Shown here piece after piece: positions 16,510-25,159 of a stretch of DNA of 64,000 nt. Origin of the DNA: an uncultured Clostridia bacterium (GTDB lineage Bacteria; Bacillota; Clostridia; Peptostreptococcales; Anaerovoracaceae); contig CALIBC010000178.1 of the NCBI GenBank assembly GCA_938045615.1, positions 62,001-126,000 of the forward strand, read 5' to 3'. The translations under genes and the position numbers were made by a program. Under the pieces are notes generated by a model. It was not told the DNA's origin, did no database searches, and was given only the letters and a program-made list of their open reading frames with translations. How positions within the stretch are numbered: the stretch's first letter is position 1; each line of letters starts with the position of its first letter.

Positions 16510-17684
16510 CTGTCCGTCCCCTTTTCGCCAAAGACCCATCGGCAGACTTTCTCCGTAGATTTCCCGTCGCAGGCGTCCAGAAACATACGACCGAAAGTTT
16601 CCCGCTTCTCCGGCATCGTATCTTCCTTCCTGATCGCCTCTATGAGATCTTCCTGGGTTTCCACGGCAGGTCCGTACAGGTAATCTTCGTACGGATAATA
16701 CAAGCCTCTGCCGTCTCCGTAAATATCTCTGTCAAAATCGTAAAACACTACGGGTTTTCCCGTAAAATAGTAGTCAAAAATCACCGATGAATAATCCGTT
16801 ATCAAAATATCCGTAACGAGCAAAAGCGCGTTGATATCTCTTTCCGCCGACAAATCGAGAAACAGTTCACCGTAGTCATCTATTCTGTAATCGTCGCCCC
16901 CGTGCTTCAGAATGTTGTTGTGAACCGCAGGATGCCATTTGAACACGAACACGTAGTTCTCATCAAGCGAGTCGGCGAACTTGCGTAAATCTATCCTTGA
17001 GAAGTCGTAGCCTGCATCCTCCGCCCGCAGACCGCGGTATGTGGGCGCAAACAGTATAACCTTTTTGCCTTTCAGCATCGGGTATCGCTCATAAACCGCA
17101 TTTTGCTCATCGAGAACCTTATCCTTGTCAAAGAACAGGTCCGTGCGCGGCACACCTGTTGCTCTGACCCTCTCCACGGGTATCCCGAAAGCTTCGGCGT
17201 AGCAGCCCCTTATCTTCTCACTGCTCACAATCGCTCCCGCATATTTCCTATATCCCTTATGTATCCTTATCTTCTCATTGCCACCCGCTCTGCCGTATCC
17301 GAACTTTTTGAAAGCGCCCGCGCCATGCCACAGCTGATATATCCTCTGCCCGGGTCTGAGCTTTTGATACGAGGTATATCTGAAATAGTCTTCGAGAAAG
17401 ATGACCTCGGATGTCACCGTGTCGTACACCATCTTCGCGAAAGCGCACGGCGATGAAAATTTTCTGCGGTCGGCTTTTAAATACGTCACACGCTCATACG
17501 ACCCGCCGAGGAAATCGTAAACGTCGAGCAGGTTCCCGCCCAGTTCGGCTCTCACGTCGGAAACAAAAAACACCTTTCCCGGCTTTACACCTCTGAAAAG
17601 TGATATGACAAAAGCGAGCGCCATGAAAATCACGGCGCTACTGCCGTTTAACATGTATCTTATTATTTTTCGACAAGAAGACAT
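16506..17684 (-). CDS. CDP-glycerol/ribitol phosphotransferase family protein (copy 2)
   Basis: A second TagB/TagF/TarL-type polymerase or primase, 392 residues with a hydrophobic N-terminal segment (about 13-30). Motifs: YQLWHGAGAFKKFGYG, ATGVPRTDLFFD, FKWHPAVHNN and ILITDYSSVIFDYYFTGKP. It overlaps copy 1 by 4 nt, so both are probably made together. A 95-nt gap separates it from the SDR gene upstream. Confidence 0.9.
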   Translation of the reverse strand: MSSCRKIIRYMLNGSSAVIFMALAFVISLFRGVKPGKVFFVSDVRAELGGNLLDVYDFLGGSYERVTYLKADRRKFSSPCAFAKMVYDTVTSEVIFLEDYFRYTSYQKLRPGQRIYQLWHGAGAFKKFGYGRAGGNEKIRIHKGYRKYAGAIVSSEKIRGCYAEAFGIPVERVRATGVPRTDLFFDKDKVLDEQNAVYERYPMLKGKKVILFAPTYRGLRAEDAGYDFSRIDLRKFADSLDENYVFVFKWHPAVHNNILKHGGDDYRIDDYGELFLDLSAERDINALLLVTDILITDYSSVIFDYYFTGKPVVFYDFDRDIYGDGRGLYYPYEDYLYGPAVETQEDLIEAIRKEDTMPEKRETFGRMFLDACDGKSTEKVCRWVFGEKGTDR

Positions 17685-17779
17685 CTGAATCTCTCTCCTA
17701 CGACATCAAGCTCTTGTGGAGTTTTTTATCGAAATAGACTCCCGAAGCGGTTTCAACGTTTCCTATAAGATGCTGCTCA

Positions 17780-18850
17780 TTATCTCTGCCCGAGCATGCT
17801 CGTTATCAGTCTCTCGAACATCACTTTTATGCCTACAGTCGGTTTCCAACCCAGCGCTTCGATTTTGGATGAGTCCAGCCGTATTATCATTTCAGGATTG
17901 TAGCCGAAAGAAGCGGCGTCTTCCGGTATTTCGACGCGGACTTTAACTTTCTTCTCGGGATCAAGATCTGCGACAAGTTCCGCCATTTCATGTATGGAGC
18001 ATGCGGTGTCCATATTTGTTACGTTGTATGCCTGCGCAGTCTCTCCTCGAGTAAGGACGGTCAAAATCGCAGTTACCGCATCCTTGCCGTAGCAGTAACT
18101 CCTCACAGTTCTGCCCGCGGTGTGCAGAGCTATGTTTTTGCCCTCGATAACACTTCTTGCAAATTCCGCAAACACTCTTCCGTCATCGTATTTGACGCCG
18201 GGTCCAAAGGTCTGCGAAAGTCTTGCAATCTTTACGGGGAGTCCGTATTCCTTTGCATAAGAAACGCAAAGGCACTCAACCATCCTCTTTCCCTCCGAAT
18301 AGCTGCTGCGCACATTCAGCGGATCTATATATCCATAATCATCTTCCGAAACGGTTCCAGCAGGAGTTTTCGTCTGCGGCGTTCCGTACACCTCCAGCGA
18401 TGACAGATACACCATTGCCGACACCTTTTTTTCGACTCCAAAGCGCAGCACATTATCGCTGCCCTCTACTGCGGCATGTATTGTCTCCACCGGGCTTTTG
18501 ACAAAATACCTTGAATCCGTCGGACTTGCCGCATGGATTATGTAATCCACATTGCCCGGATAGTCGATTTCCCGATCAATTTCACCCACCGCCATCTCAA
18601 ATGCGGGATTGTCAAAGCAATCGCAGAAAACCCGCCTTCCTTTTTCTTCATCGCGAAGAAAGGCGACCACCCTGACTTTGGTACCCGACTCGTTCAGCCT
18701 GAGCAGGGTTCTTACAAGTTGTGAACCTATAAGTCCCGTCGCTCCGGTGACAAACACCGTTTTGCCGGCGTAGTCTTCAGGGTCGAGCATACCCGCCGCC
18801 GATATTATATCCTCTTCGAGCAACGAATCAATCTGCTTTTCCGTTTCCAT
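17780..18850 (-). CDS. NAD-dependent epimerase/dehydratase (extended SDR)
   Basis: Sugar-nucleotide-modifying SDR of 356 residues. An N-terminal helix of about 28 residues precedes the Rossmann motif VFVTGATGLIGSQL; the catalytic YSEGK (Tyr-x-x-x-Lys) and YLSSLEVYG are present. A decarboxylase/dehydratase/epimerase activity on a nucleotide sugar is likely, substrate unknown. It lies 11 nt after the second TarI-like gene, which suggests its substrate may be a CDP-linked compound (inference). Proteins of this kind occur in CDP-alditol clusters of gut and oral Firmicutes. Confidence 0.8.
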   Translation of the reverse strand: METEKQIDSLLEEDIISAAGMLDPEDYAGKTVFVTGATGLIGSQLVRTLLRLNESGTKVRVVAFLRDEEKGRRVFCDCFDNPAFEMAVGEIDREIDYPGNVDYIIHAASPTDSRYFVKSPVETIHAAVEGSDNVLRFGVEKKVSAMVYLSSLEVYGTPQTKTPAGTVSEDDYGYIDPLNVRSSYSEGKRMVECLCVSYAKEYGLPVKIARLSQTFGPGVKYDDGRVFAEFARSVIEGKNIALHTAGRTVRSYCYGKDAVTAILTVLTRGETAQAYNVTNMDTACSIHEMAELVADLDPEKKVKVRVEIPEDAASFGYNPEMIIRLDSSKIEALGWKPTVGIKVMFERLITSMLGQR

Positions 18851-18861
18851 GCAAATCCTCC

Positions 18862-19638
18862 CTACTTGCCTGAGTTCTTGAAATAATTTATTTCAGCCTT
18901 TGTTCCATCGGTTATCCCGAATCCGAAAGCCTGTTCATTCTCCCTGTACTGAAGCAGCGCTCTGAATATGTACACGTCTTCAGGCGTCGTGACCTTTATA
19001 TTCCCGCGGTTTCCTTCAACCATGTTTACATCTACGCCGAGCGTCTTGCAGATCGTACAGCCGTCAACCATGTTCTCGTATCCGGTTTCCGTGGCTCTTA
19101 TCGCATCGTGCGCCGCGATTATGTCCTTCAAAATGAAAGTCTGCGGCGCCTGAGCCGCATATGTATCCTTGCGGAACGGCACCTTCTCGACTCTTTTACC
19201 GTCGCCGCTGAGCAAAATCGTCTCAAAACAGGAAGTGCAGGTTATGGCGTTTCCTTTTTCCTTTGCGGTAAGTATGTTCTGCGAAATAACGTCGTACGCC
19301 ACAAAAGGACGCACCCCGTCATGCAACAAAACCACACTGTTTTCGTCATTCTCACTTTCGCCTTTCTTTAGACAATTGTAGATGGAATCCTGCGCCGTCG
19401 CCCCGCCGGCGATGACAGCGGCGACCTTGCCGAGTCGATATTCCCTGACAAGGTCTTCCACGTATGGTATGTAGTCTTTCAGTGTGGATATATATATTTT
19501 GTCTATCATATTGTGATACTGAAACATCTGAACCGTATACACAAGGATAGGTTTACCATTGATCTCAAGAAACTGTTTCGGTACCCCCGCGCCCATTCTT
19601 ATGCCGCTTCCTCCGGCAAAGATCATCGCTATATTCAT
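18862..19638 (-). CDS. Cytidylyltransferase, IspD/TarI family (second copy)
   Basis: Sugar- or alditol-phosphate cytidylyltransferase with MIFAGGSGIRMGAG, PKQFLEINGKPILVYT, GATAQDSIYN, HDGVRPFVA and AAQAPQTF. It is more divergent than the copy next to tarJ and is followed by an SDR rather than by TarJ, so it may activate a different substrate. IspD itself is possible but less likely in this context. The first ATG (19644) touches GAGGAGG directly; the second ATG at 19638 has correct spacing and is chosen. Confidence 0.85.
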   Translation of the reverse strand: MNIAMIFAGGSGIRMGAGVPKQFLEINGKPILVYTVQMFQYHNMIDKIYISTLKDYIPYVEDLVREYRLGKVAAVIAGGATAQDSIYNCLKKGESENDENSVVLLHDGVRPFVAYDVISQNILTAKEKGNAITCTSCFETILLSGDGKRVEKVPFRKDTYAAQAPQTFILKDIIAAHDAIRATETGYENMVDGCTICKTLGVDVNMVEGNRGNIKVTTPEDVYIFRALLQYRENEQAFGFGITDGTKAEINYFKNSGK

Positions 19639-19759
19639 ATTCATCCTCCTCTACTCCGCCTTGAAAAGTCACGATAAACGACGTGCATGCCGCCGCAATC
19701 GCCACTTATGCGCTCTGCGCGGCGGAATATCGTTTTCCGTAATTTCATATGCAGGAGCA

Positions 19760-21577
19760 TCAAATCTCTATGTCGCTTATGTCGCAACCGCTGAAATCAA
19801 GCGACTTGGTGCGCGCATTGTCGGCTGCGATAACATCAAGCGACTTTCGTATATCCTCCGGAACATTTCCCTCAACAATCCAGTCTATCACCCTGTCGCA
19901 GGCGTGGGCATCAGTATAATCGAAGTGCACACGAACATACTCCTCCACCTTTTCCTCTTCAAAGTCGCCCGTCTCCAAAGCCTTCATCACTTCATCAAAG
20001 TTATAGCATACCTTGCCCGGCGCCGCCGTTTCATAATCCCTGTGAAACCCTCTTGAAAATGCGTATTGTATCTTATCGAATGCAAAAAATAACATCGGTT
20101 TATGCATAAGCGAAAACTCAAATATGCTCGAAGAATAATCCGTTATGAGTAGATCCGTCACATAGAAAAGATCGTTTATATTCGGATACTTATTCACATC
20201 GACAAAACGATCCTTGTGCGCTTTCTTTATCGGCACCGCTTCCGGTACCCAAGGATGCATCTTGAAAAGCACCACATACTCATCGCCGCAGAAGTCATAC
20301 AGCCTGTCAAAATCTATAAGCTCGTACGGATAGTAGGAATCCGAACGATTCTTTCCTCTGTAGGTCGGAGCGAACAAGATCACCTTTTTGCCGTTTATCA
20401 AAGGGAACTTATCATGCAGCCATTTCGTCTTTTTCTCTTTGTACTCGGGGTCGAGGTACTCATCCATTCTCGGCATTCCGGTCGGCAGAACCTGCTCCTC
20501 ATTTATGCCGAAAACCTCCGAAAAGAAGTGTGCTATTCTCTTGCTTCCCGCAATCCCGTATTTGTATTGCCTGTGGCAGTTCACGGGACCCGGACAGCCT
20601 GAGTTGCCCCACCTGCTGTAACCCGACGACTTGAAGCCCGCTCCCGCATGCCAAAGCTGTATTAGGGTCGTCTTTTCGTCAAGTGTGAACCAGTCGAATA
20701 CGGGCGCATGGTCGTCTATGAATATCATGTCCGCCTTTGCTATTTTCTCCATCACCGCAATCCAGCTCTTGATCCCGTAGTGACCTATTGCAACCATGGA
20801 TCTTGCGGACGTGAGGATGTTGTAGTCTTTCTCCATCCCACGCTCCTTCATCCGCTTTATCACGCTTGTCAAGTTGGAGCCAAGCACCTCACTTTGCTCA
20901 GTCATAAACAGCAGTGTCTGTTTCTTGCCGGTATCTGCGGAATAATTTCTGTACTTTTTCAGCTTTTGCTGATATATCTTCCAGATCACGGCATGGCGCT
21001 TACTCAAAATTTTCTTTTTCACGTCCGCGCCAATCTTTTTTGCTCCGGTCGGCTCCTGACCGGGTTCTGCATCAAGTTCACTGAATACAGGTATCTGACA
21101 TCTTCTCATATCCTGCGCTATCATATTCAGATAAAGCGCGTCGTCTCTGTTCGCAACAGAAAAATCTATAGTGTATCCTTTCATCTTTTTGTTGTGAAGA
21201 AAAATACGCGACATGCCCTTGACCACCGGAACTATATCTTCCGAGATTTCCATCATGCAAAGAGCATCATCTCCTTGGCAGACGAGTATTTTGTATATAC
21301 CGTTGGGCAGGCAGTTGCAGTACCCCGGGTTTGTATAGTTGAGTGAAATTATGTACCGGTCATCGGCCACTTTTTCCGATTTGAATCTCGCATTGGCACG
21401 GAAAAACTCGGAAACCGCATAAAACGTAAGCGGTTCCGTAAAGTCAAAATCTCCGGCTGCATGTATCTTCACTGTGATATGCACCGTAACACGTTCCCAC
21501 TCTATATTGGTCACCTCGGCGCGAATACGCTTTTCATCAAATTTATTCACCATCAAAACATTATGTATTTTTTCCAT
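19760..21577 (-). CDS. CDP-glycerol/ribitol phosphotransferase with N-terminal accessory domain (copy 3)
   Basis: The largest of the four polymerase-type transferases, 605 residues. Residues 1 to about 155 form a beta-rich domain without catalytic motifs, like the N-terminal extension of TarL/TagF-type polymerases. A basic linker (about 180-220) follows, then the catalytic GT-B part: LIQLWHAGAGFKSSGY, PTGMPRMDEYLD, FKMHPWVPE and LLITDYSSSIFEFSLMHKP. It precedes the second tarI-like gene. Chain-elongating polymerase is the likeliest role. Confidence 0.9.
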   Translation of the reverse strand: MEKIHNVLMVNKFDEKRIRAEVTNIEWERVTVHITVKIHAAGDFDFTEPLTFYAVSEFFRANARFKSEKVADDRYIISLNYTNPGYCNCLPNGIYKILVCQGDDALCMMEISEDIVPVVKGMSRIFLHNKKMKGYTIDFSVANRDDALYLNMIAQDMRRCQIPVFSELDAEPGQEPTGAKKIGADVKKKILSKRHAVIWKIYQQKLKKYRNYSADTGKKQTLLFMTEQSEVLGSNLTSVIKRMKERGMEKDYNILTSARSMVAIGHYGIKSWIAVMEKIAKADMIFIDDHAPVFDWFTLDEKTTLIQLWHAGAGFKSSGYSRWGNSGCPGPVNCHRQYKYGIAGSKRIAHFFSEVFGINEEQVLPTGMPRMDEYLDPEYKEKKTKWLHDKFPLINGKKVILFAPTYRGKNRSDSYYPYELIDFDRLYDFCGDEYVVLFKMHPWVPEAVPIKKAHKDRFVDVNKYPNINDLFYVTDLLITDYSSSIFEFSLMHKPMLFFAFDKIQYAFSRGFHRDYETAAPGKVCYNFDEVMKALETGDFEEEKVEEYVRVHFDYTDAHACDRVIDWIVEGNVPEDIRKSLDVIAADNARTKSLDFSGCDISDIEI

Positions 21578-21615
21578 TTATATGATGTCCCCCAGATCTT
21601 TCATTGTCCGATACC

Positions 21616-22824
21616 TTATCCCATTTTTTCAATCAAAAAATCAACGATACGCTCCGATGCGTGACCGTCCGCCTTGTACCCGATAAAATCAAGAAACTCC
21701 GCACTCTTTTTTGCGTACGCCGCACCGTCAAAACGCTCGATCTCCCCGATAAGCGCATCCGTGGTCTTCGCATACGAAAACGGCAATTGCTCCATCGTAT
21801 AGTACATGCCTCTGCTTTCCATGTATTCCTCAAGATCCGGAACGTACATGAACGCGGGTTTTCCCGTAAGCATAAAGTCCGTTATCGCCGATGAGTAATC
21901 GGAAATCATCATGTCGGCGGCCACCGCAATGTCCTGCATGTCCGGATAGTCCGACGCATTTATCAGTTTATCGGAATCCGGGATCAACTGCTTTGCCTTG
22001 GAGATGAGACGCGGATGCAATCTTATAAGCATCACCCACGGTCTTCCCGTGCGTTCTTCAAGCGCTTTCACGACCTTAACGTAATCCATGTCGTACCATT
22101 TAAGGCTCATACCGTTTCTGAACGTCGGGGCAAAAAAAACTATACCGACATCTTCTCCTATGCCGTACCACTTTCTGACTGCACGTTCCGATTCGTCTGA
22201 TCCGTTTACCAAAACATCCGTACGCGCATCCCCCAATTCCAATATCTTTCCGTGCCCGTAGAAGAACTCGTTCAACACGTGCTTTTCGACTTCACCGCCG
22301 CACGTAACATAGTCCACGTACTTTGAATCTACTCTGTAGTTTTTCTCTTTTTCACTAAGATCCTCATACGCTTTCGGCTTGTACGTGTGCTTGTCGCTCC
22401 CCTCGCTTTTGAGAGTTATTCCTCCGTGAAAAGTGTTCAAATAGATGGTCTTTGGACGTTTTACAAGCCCTTTGGAGTAATTCTTGTTGAAATGAATATT
22501 GTTTATCCAAACTTTTGCTGTCAGCAGTTCATATATGGCTTGTTTCCCTTTCACCGTCCGCACGCCGCCCGGGATCCCGGCTTCCTCTCTGCTCTTGCTC
22601 TTGCCCAAGATCCACACTAAATCATATCCTGCGTTTCTTTTCAGAAACTCATCGCAGATCGCACGCGGGTTGCATCCGTAACCCTTGCCTCCGAACTGGG
22701 AGAAAACGATCTTGTTGCGTTTGACAGGCTTGAACAGACGTATCAGCCTGCACTTCAGCAGGTGTCTGCGATCCTCTCCGGCAGGACTTTCTTTTTTCCG
22801 GGATGTTTTTTTCTGTTTACCCAT
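21616..22824 (-). CDS. CDP-glycerol/ribitol phosphotransferase family protein (copy 4)
   Basis: Fourth TagB/TagF/TarL-type transferase, about 402 residues. After a Lys-rich start it contains SQFGGKGYGCNPRAI, YLNTFHGGITLKSEG, RLHPRLISK and MMISDYSSAITDFMLTGKP. The FHG variant of the WHG motif sets it apart from copies 1-3, and it may be a priming or chain-modifying enzyme (inference). ATG 22824 follows GAGAGGAACG and is preferred to the ATG at 22869. It ends 38 nt before copy 3. Confidence 0.88.
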   Translation of the reverse strand: MGKQKKTSRKKESPAGEDRRHLLKCRLIRLFKPVKRNKIVFSQFGGKGYGCNPRAICDEFLKRNAGYDLVWILGKSKSREEAGIPGGVRTVKGKQAIYELLTAKVWINNIHFNKNYSKGLVKRPKTIYLNTFHGGITLKSEGSDKHTYKPKAYEDLSEKEKNYRVDSKYVDYVTCGGEVEKHVLNEFFYGHGKILELGDARTDVLVNGSDESERAVRKWYGIGEDVGIVFFAPTFRNGMSLKWYDMDYVKVVKALEERTGRPWVMLIRLHPRLISKAKQLIPDSDKLINASDYPDMQDIAVAADMMISDYSSAITDFMLTGKPAFMYVPDLEEYMESRGMYYTMEQLPFSYAKTTDALIGEIERFDGAAYAKKSAEFLDFIGYKADGHASERIVDFLIEKMG

Positions 22825-23006
22825 AAACGTTCCTCTCATAGACATTGACTTCGCATAGCCGCCAAACACACATTAAAAGCGGCTGCCGTCGGGACTTTCA
22901 ACTCCGGGCAGTTGTTCAATCAAGTATTCCCCTGTAGTATAACATATGAACCTTTTGTCGTCTATCTTTCAATGGCATGGACATAAGCACAAAGGGTTAC
23001 GTAATC

Positions 23007-23037
23007 AAAAAATGCCCATCTTTTCCGATGGGCATTT
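23007..23037 (-). terminator. Rho-independent terminator after the DUF4230 operon
   Basis: Eleven-base arms AAATGCCCATC (23010-23020) and GATGGGCATTT (23027-23037) with a six-base loop, followed on the minus strand by a T-run (TTTTTTG). It ends the DUF4230-microprotein unit and isolates the teichoic acid genes below. Confidence 0.88.
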
Positions 23038-23062
23038 AAAAGATATCTGCTTATGCTTTAAG

Positions 23063-23170
23063 TCATCTAGTAATGAAAAGCACGAAATAAAAAATTGCTA
23101 TTACCGCCACACTTGCTATACCTATTAAGATGAGTTTACTTTTCATATTTTTACCTTTCTTCTTTTTCAT
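23063..23170 (-). CDS. Single-span membrane microprotein
   Basis: A 35-codon frame whose ATG overlaps the TGA of the DUF4230 gene (ATGA), or 27 codons if the internal ATG at 23146 (with AAAGG upstream) is used. The product has a short Lys-rich start followed by one hydrophobic helix (LILIGIASVAVIAIFYFVLF) and ends in ITR. Position, ribosome binding site and a terminator 26 nt downstream support a real gene. I do not recognise the family. Confidence 0.55.
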   Translation of the reverse strand: MKKKKGKNMKSKLILIGIASVAVIAIFYFVLFITR

Positions 23171-23787
23171 ATTTTCTTATCCTTTTTCCACTTGAATACA
23201 ATCTTGTGATCCTTATATTCGGCATGCTGTCGGAAAAAGCTCTTCAATATAACTTCGGCATTCTTTTTGGCGTTGCGGTAAAGACCGTTTGCTATCGCGT
23301 CATCCACCCCTCTTTTAACAAGCTTCGTTTTGGCCTGCATGTTTTCTTTAAATGTTACCGGCGAAAATATGCTCTCTTCCTCACGATACACTTTCCCGGA
23401 TTTCTCATCTATATAACTGTCCGTGACATGTATGCTCGGCATTTTGATTTCTATTCTTTTCCCTTTTTCTTTCCAAACAATTTCTTTGAAGTTTAAACCT
23501 GCCTTTACAACAACATTGTAGCTGTAAATATACTCAGTCTGTGTAAAGGGCACGGTTTTGCCGAATATTTTCCTTGAATCCCGCATCACATCTATGATAG
23601 CGCAATTTGCGGATTGAGTATCTAACTCGGCAATATCCTCAAACCCAATCTTGGTCGTTGTGCTCTCACTCGAAAAATTATCGACAAATAATCCGACAGC
23701 CAAACCCACAATGAGCGCAGCAACCACCCAGATGATTCCTTTTTTATATTTCTTCATAAACCCTTTTTTATCTGCATCTTCTGCCAT
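23167..23787 (-). CDS. DUF4230-type membrane-anchored protein
   Basis: 206 residues: basic cytoplasmic start, one transmembrane helix (about 16-38), then an extracytoplasmic domain with SYNVVVKAGLNFKEIVW and KMPSIHVTDSYID, which fits the DUF4230 family of unknown function. The end is Lys-rich (KIVFKWKKDKKI). It forms a two-gene unit with the microprotein behind it and is followed by a terminator. It interrupts the teichoic acid locus without obvious pathway links. Confidence 0.75.
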   Translation of the reverse strand: MAEDADKKGFMKKYKKGIIWVVAALIVGLAVGLFVDNFSSESTTTKIGFEDIAELDTQSANCAIIDVMRDSRKIFGKTVPFTQTEYIYSYNVVVKAGLNFKEIVWKEKGKRIEIKMPSIHVTDSYIDEKSGKVYREEESIFSPVTFKENMQAKTKLVKRGVDDAIANGLYRNAKKNAEVILKSFFRQHAEYKDHKIVFKWKKDKKI

Positions 23788-23837
23788 TATTATGCACCCT
23801 TTCTCATTTTATGTCTATTCACCATTATCACATGGCT

Positions 23838-24353
23838 TTATCTCCTCTTCCTCGTAAGGACAGCTCCCGCGATTCCTGCAATTAACAGAACCGGCGCGAG
23901 CCTGAAAAACAGCCATTCGAACGCATGGTATGCCGTTGCGAGCACAGCGGTTTCAGGCTCATGGTAATCCCACTTTTCATATGGAGCATTCATTGCGACT
24001 AATATGGCTGCTATCAGCAATGTGACCGCACACAGCGATATGAAAAGACAGCGAATCACCTTTCTCCTATGTACAACTCTCTGCGCCAATTGCAAATTGA
24101 TGATTTCGAGTTTCTCGGCAATCGCTTTGAGACCGTCGGGCTCAGTCTCGGCAATATCTTCGCCAAGTAAAGTGGCAACGGGAGTTTTGAGTGCTTCCGA
24201 TATAGTGATCAACATATCGGAGTCCGGAACTGACAACCCCTGCTCCCATTTTGAAACCGTCTGGCGTACCACGTTCAGTTCGGCGGCAAGTTCCTCCTGC
24301 GAAAGTCCTTTCGACTTCCTTATCGCCTTAATGTTGTAACTAAGCATTTTCAT
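23838..24353 (-). CDS. XRE-family regulator with two transmembrane segments
   Basis: 171 residues. The N-terminal HTH (residues about 5-60: SKGLSQEELAAELNVVRQTV, KWEQGLSVPD) is a Cro/CI-type DNA-binding domain. A linker leads to two hydrophobic segments (about 102-122 and 143-165), so the regulator is probably membrane bound. ATG 24353 is preceded by AGGAGGTA. A pair of 21-bp direct repeats lies about 170 nt upstream. Its targets are unknown; the DUF4230 gene follows after 51 nt and may be cotranscribed. Confidence 0.85.
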   Translation of the reverse strand: MKMLSYNIKAIRKSKGLSQEELAAELNVVRQTVSKWEQGLSVPDSDMLITISEALKTPVATLLGEDIAETEPDGLKAIAEKLEIINLQLAQRVVHRRKVIRCLFISLCAVTLLIAAILVAMNAPYEKWDYHEPETAVLATAYHAFEWLFFRLAPVLLIAGIAGAVLTRKRR

Positions 24354-24524
24354 TACCTCCTATAATATAGTCAATGGCTTCAAGTACCTCATTCGGATTT
24401 TTCGAAGCTTACGCCGTCTGCAATTATAATTGTACACTTCATCCATCCGGCATAAATATTTTATTAGGAAGCCCCTCGTTGCCTCAAGCAACGCAAATTT
24501 ACATTGCCGTTTTTCCGGCCGACG

Positions 24525-24566
24525 TTTGCCTGAATATGCTCCGCTTTTGTCTGAATATGCTTCGGT
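24525..24566. repeat. Pair of 21-bp tandem repeats upstream of the XRE gene
   Basis: Two adjacent copies of TTTGYCTGAATATGCTYCGS(T) at 24525-24545 and 24546-24566. They lie in the 285-nt spacer between tagD and the XRE regulator. A weak frame runs through the spacer (24360-24605), but its composition and lack of start signals do not support a gene. The repeats may be an operator (inference). Confidence 0.5.
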
Positions 24567-24638
24567 TGTCAGGATTATAAAATTTTGGTTACCGCTTAAA
24601 AGCATCTCTTACTTTGAGGCGAACATGATCTCGCCCGC

Positions 24639-25028
24639 TTACTTTTTAAGTTCCTGCTTTATCTGTGTCGTCGATATTTCCGGAGTTCTCGGCAGATACA
24701 CGACCTCACAGTGCTCCTTCAAAAAATCAAACTTTCCACGCCAGTCATCGCCTATGACAAAGGTATCCACGTGGTACTCTTTTACATCGGAAAGTTTCTG
24801 TTCCCAGTTTTCCTCCGGAATGACCAGATCGACGTACCTTATGGACTCCACAAGATTCTTGCGCTGGCTGTAACTGAAATAGCATTTCTTATTCTTCGAA
24901 TTCAGGTTGAACTCATCTGTCGATATTGCAACAATCAAATAGTCGCCGTACTCCTTTGCTCTGCGCAGGAGATTGACATGCCCGTAATGCAGCAGATCGA
25001 ATGTTCCGTATGTTATGACCCTCTTCAC
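24639..25028 (-). CDS. tagD: Glycerol-3-phosphate cytidylyltransferase
   Basis: Makes CDP-glycerol from CTP and glycerol 3-phosphate, the donor for teichoic acid linkage units and poly(glycerol phosphate). 129 residues, usual length. GTFDLLHYGHVNLLRRA holds the HxGH nucleotidyltransferase motif; IGDDWRGKFD and RTPEISTTQIK complete the family signature. It starts at GTG 25028 with GGGAGG upstream. Together with TarI/TarJ it means both CDP-glycerol and CDP-ribitol can be made. Confidence 0.95.
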   Translation of the reverse strand: MKRVITYGTFDLLHYGHVNLLRRAKEYGDYLIVAISTDEFNLNSKNKKCYFSYSQRKNLVESIRYVDLVIPEENWEQKLSDVKEYHVDTFVIGDDWRGKFDFLKEHCEVVYLPRTPEISTTQIKQELKK

Positions 25029-25052
25029 TTATAAATTCCTCCCAATACTATA

Positions 25053-25081
25053 AAACCGGGGAGCAACGCCGCACTCCCCGG
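25053..25081 (-). terminator. Terminator after etfA
   Basis: Eight-base GC-rich arms CCGGGGAG and CTCCCCGG with a ten-base loop and TTTTAT on the minus strand. It lies only 25 nt before the tagD start, leaving little room for a separate tagD promoter, so tagD may depend on read-through. Confidence 0.75.
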
Positions 25082-25159
25082 AAAATAAACTCTGAAATTC
25101 AACTCGATATGTCCTGCCGGTAAATACGAATCCGACGAACTTATCCGAACAGTCGCGAT

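Noticed and set aside
24360..24605. 81-codon minus-strand frame upstream of the XRE gene
   Set aside because: Runs through the 21-bp repeats up to the XRE start, with unusual composition and no start signal; probably the promoter region.
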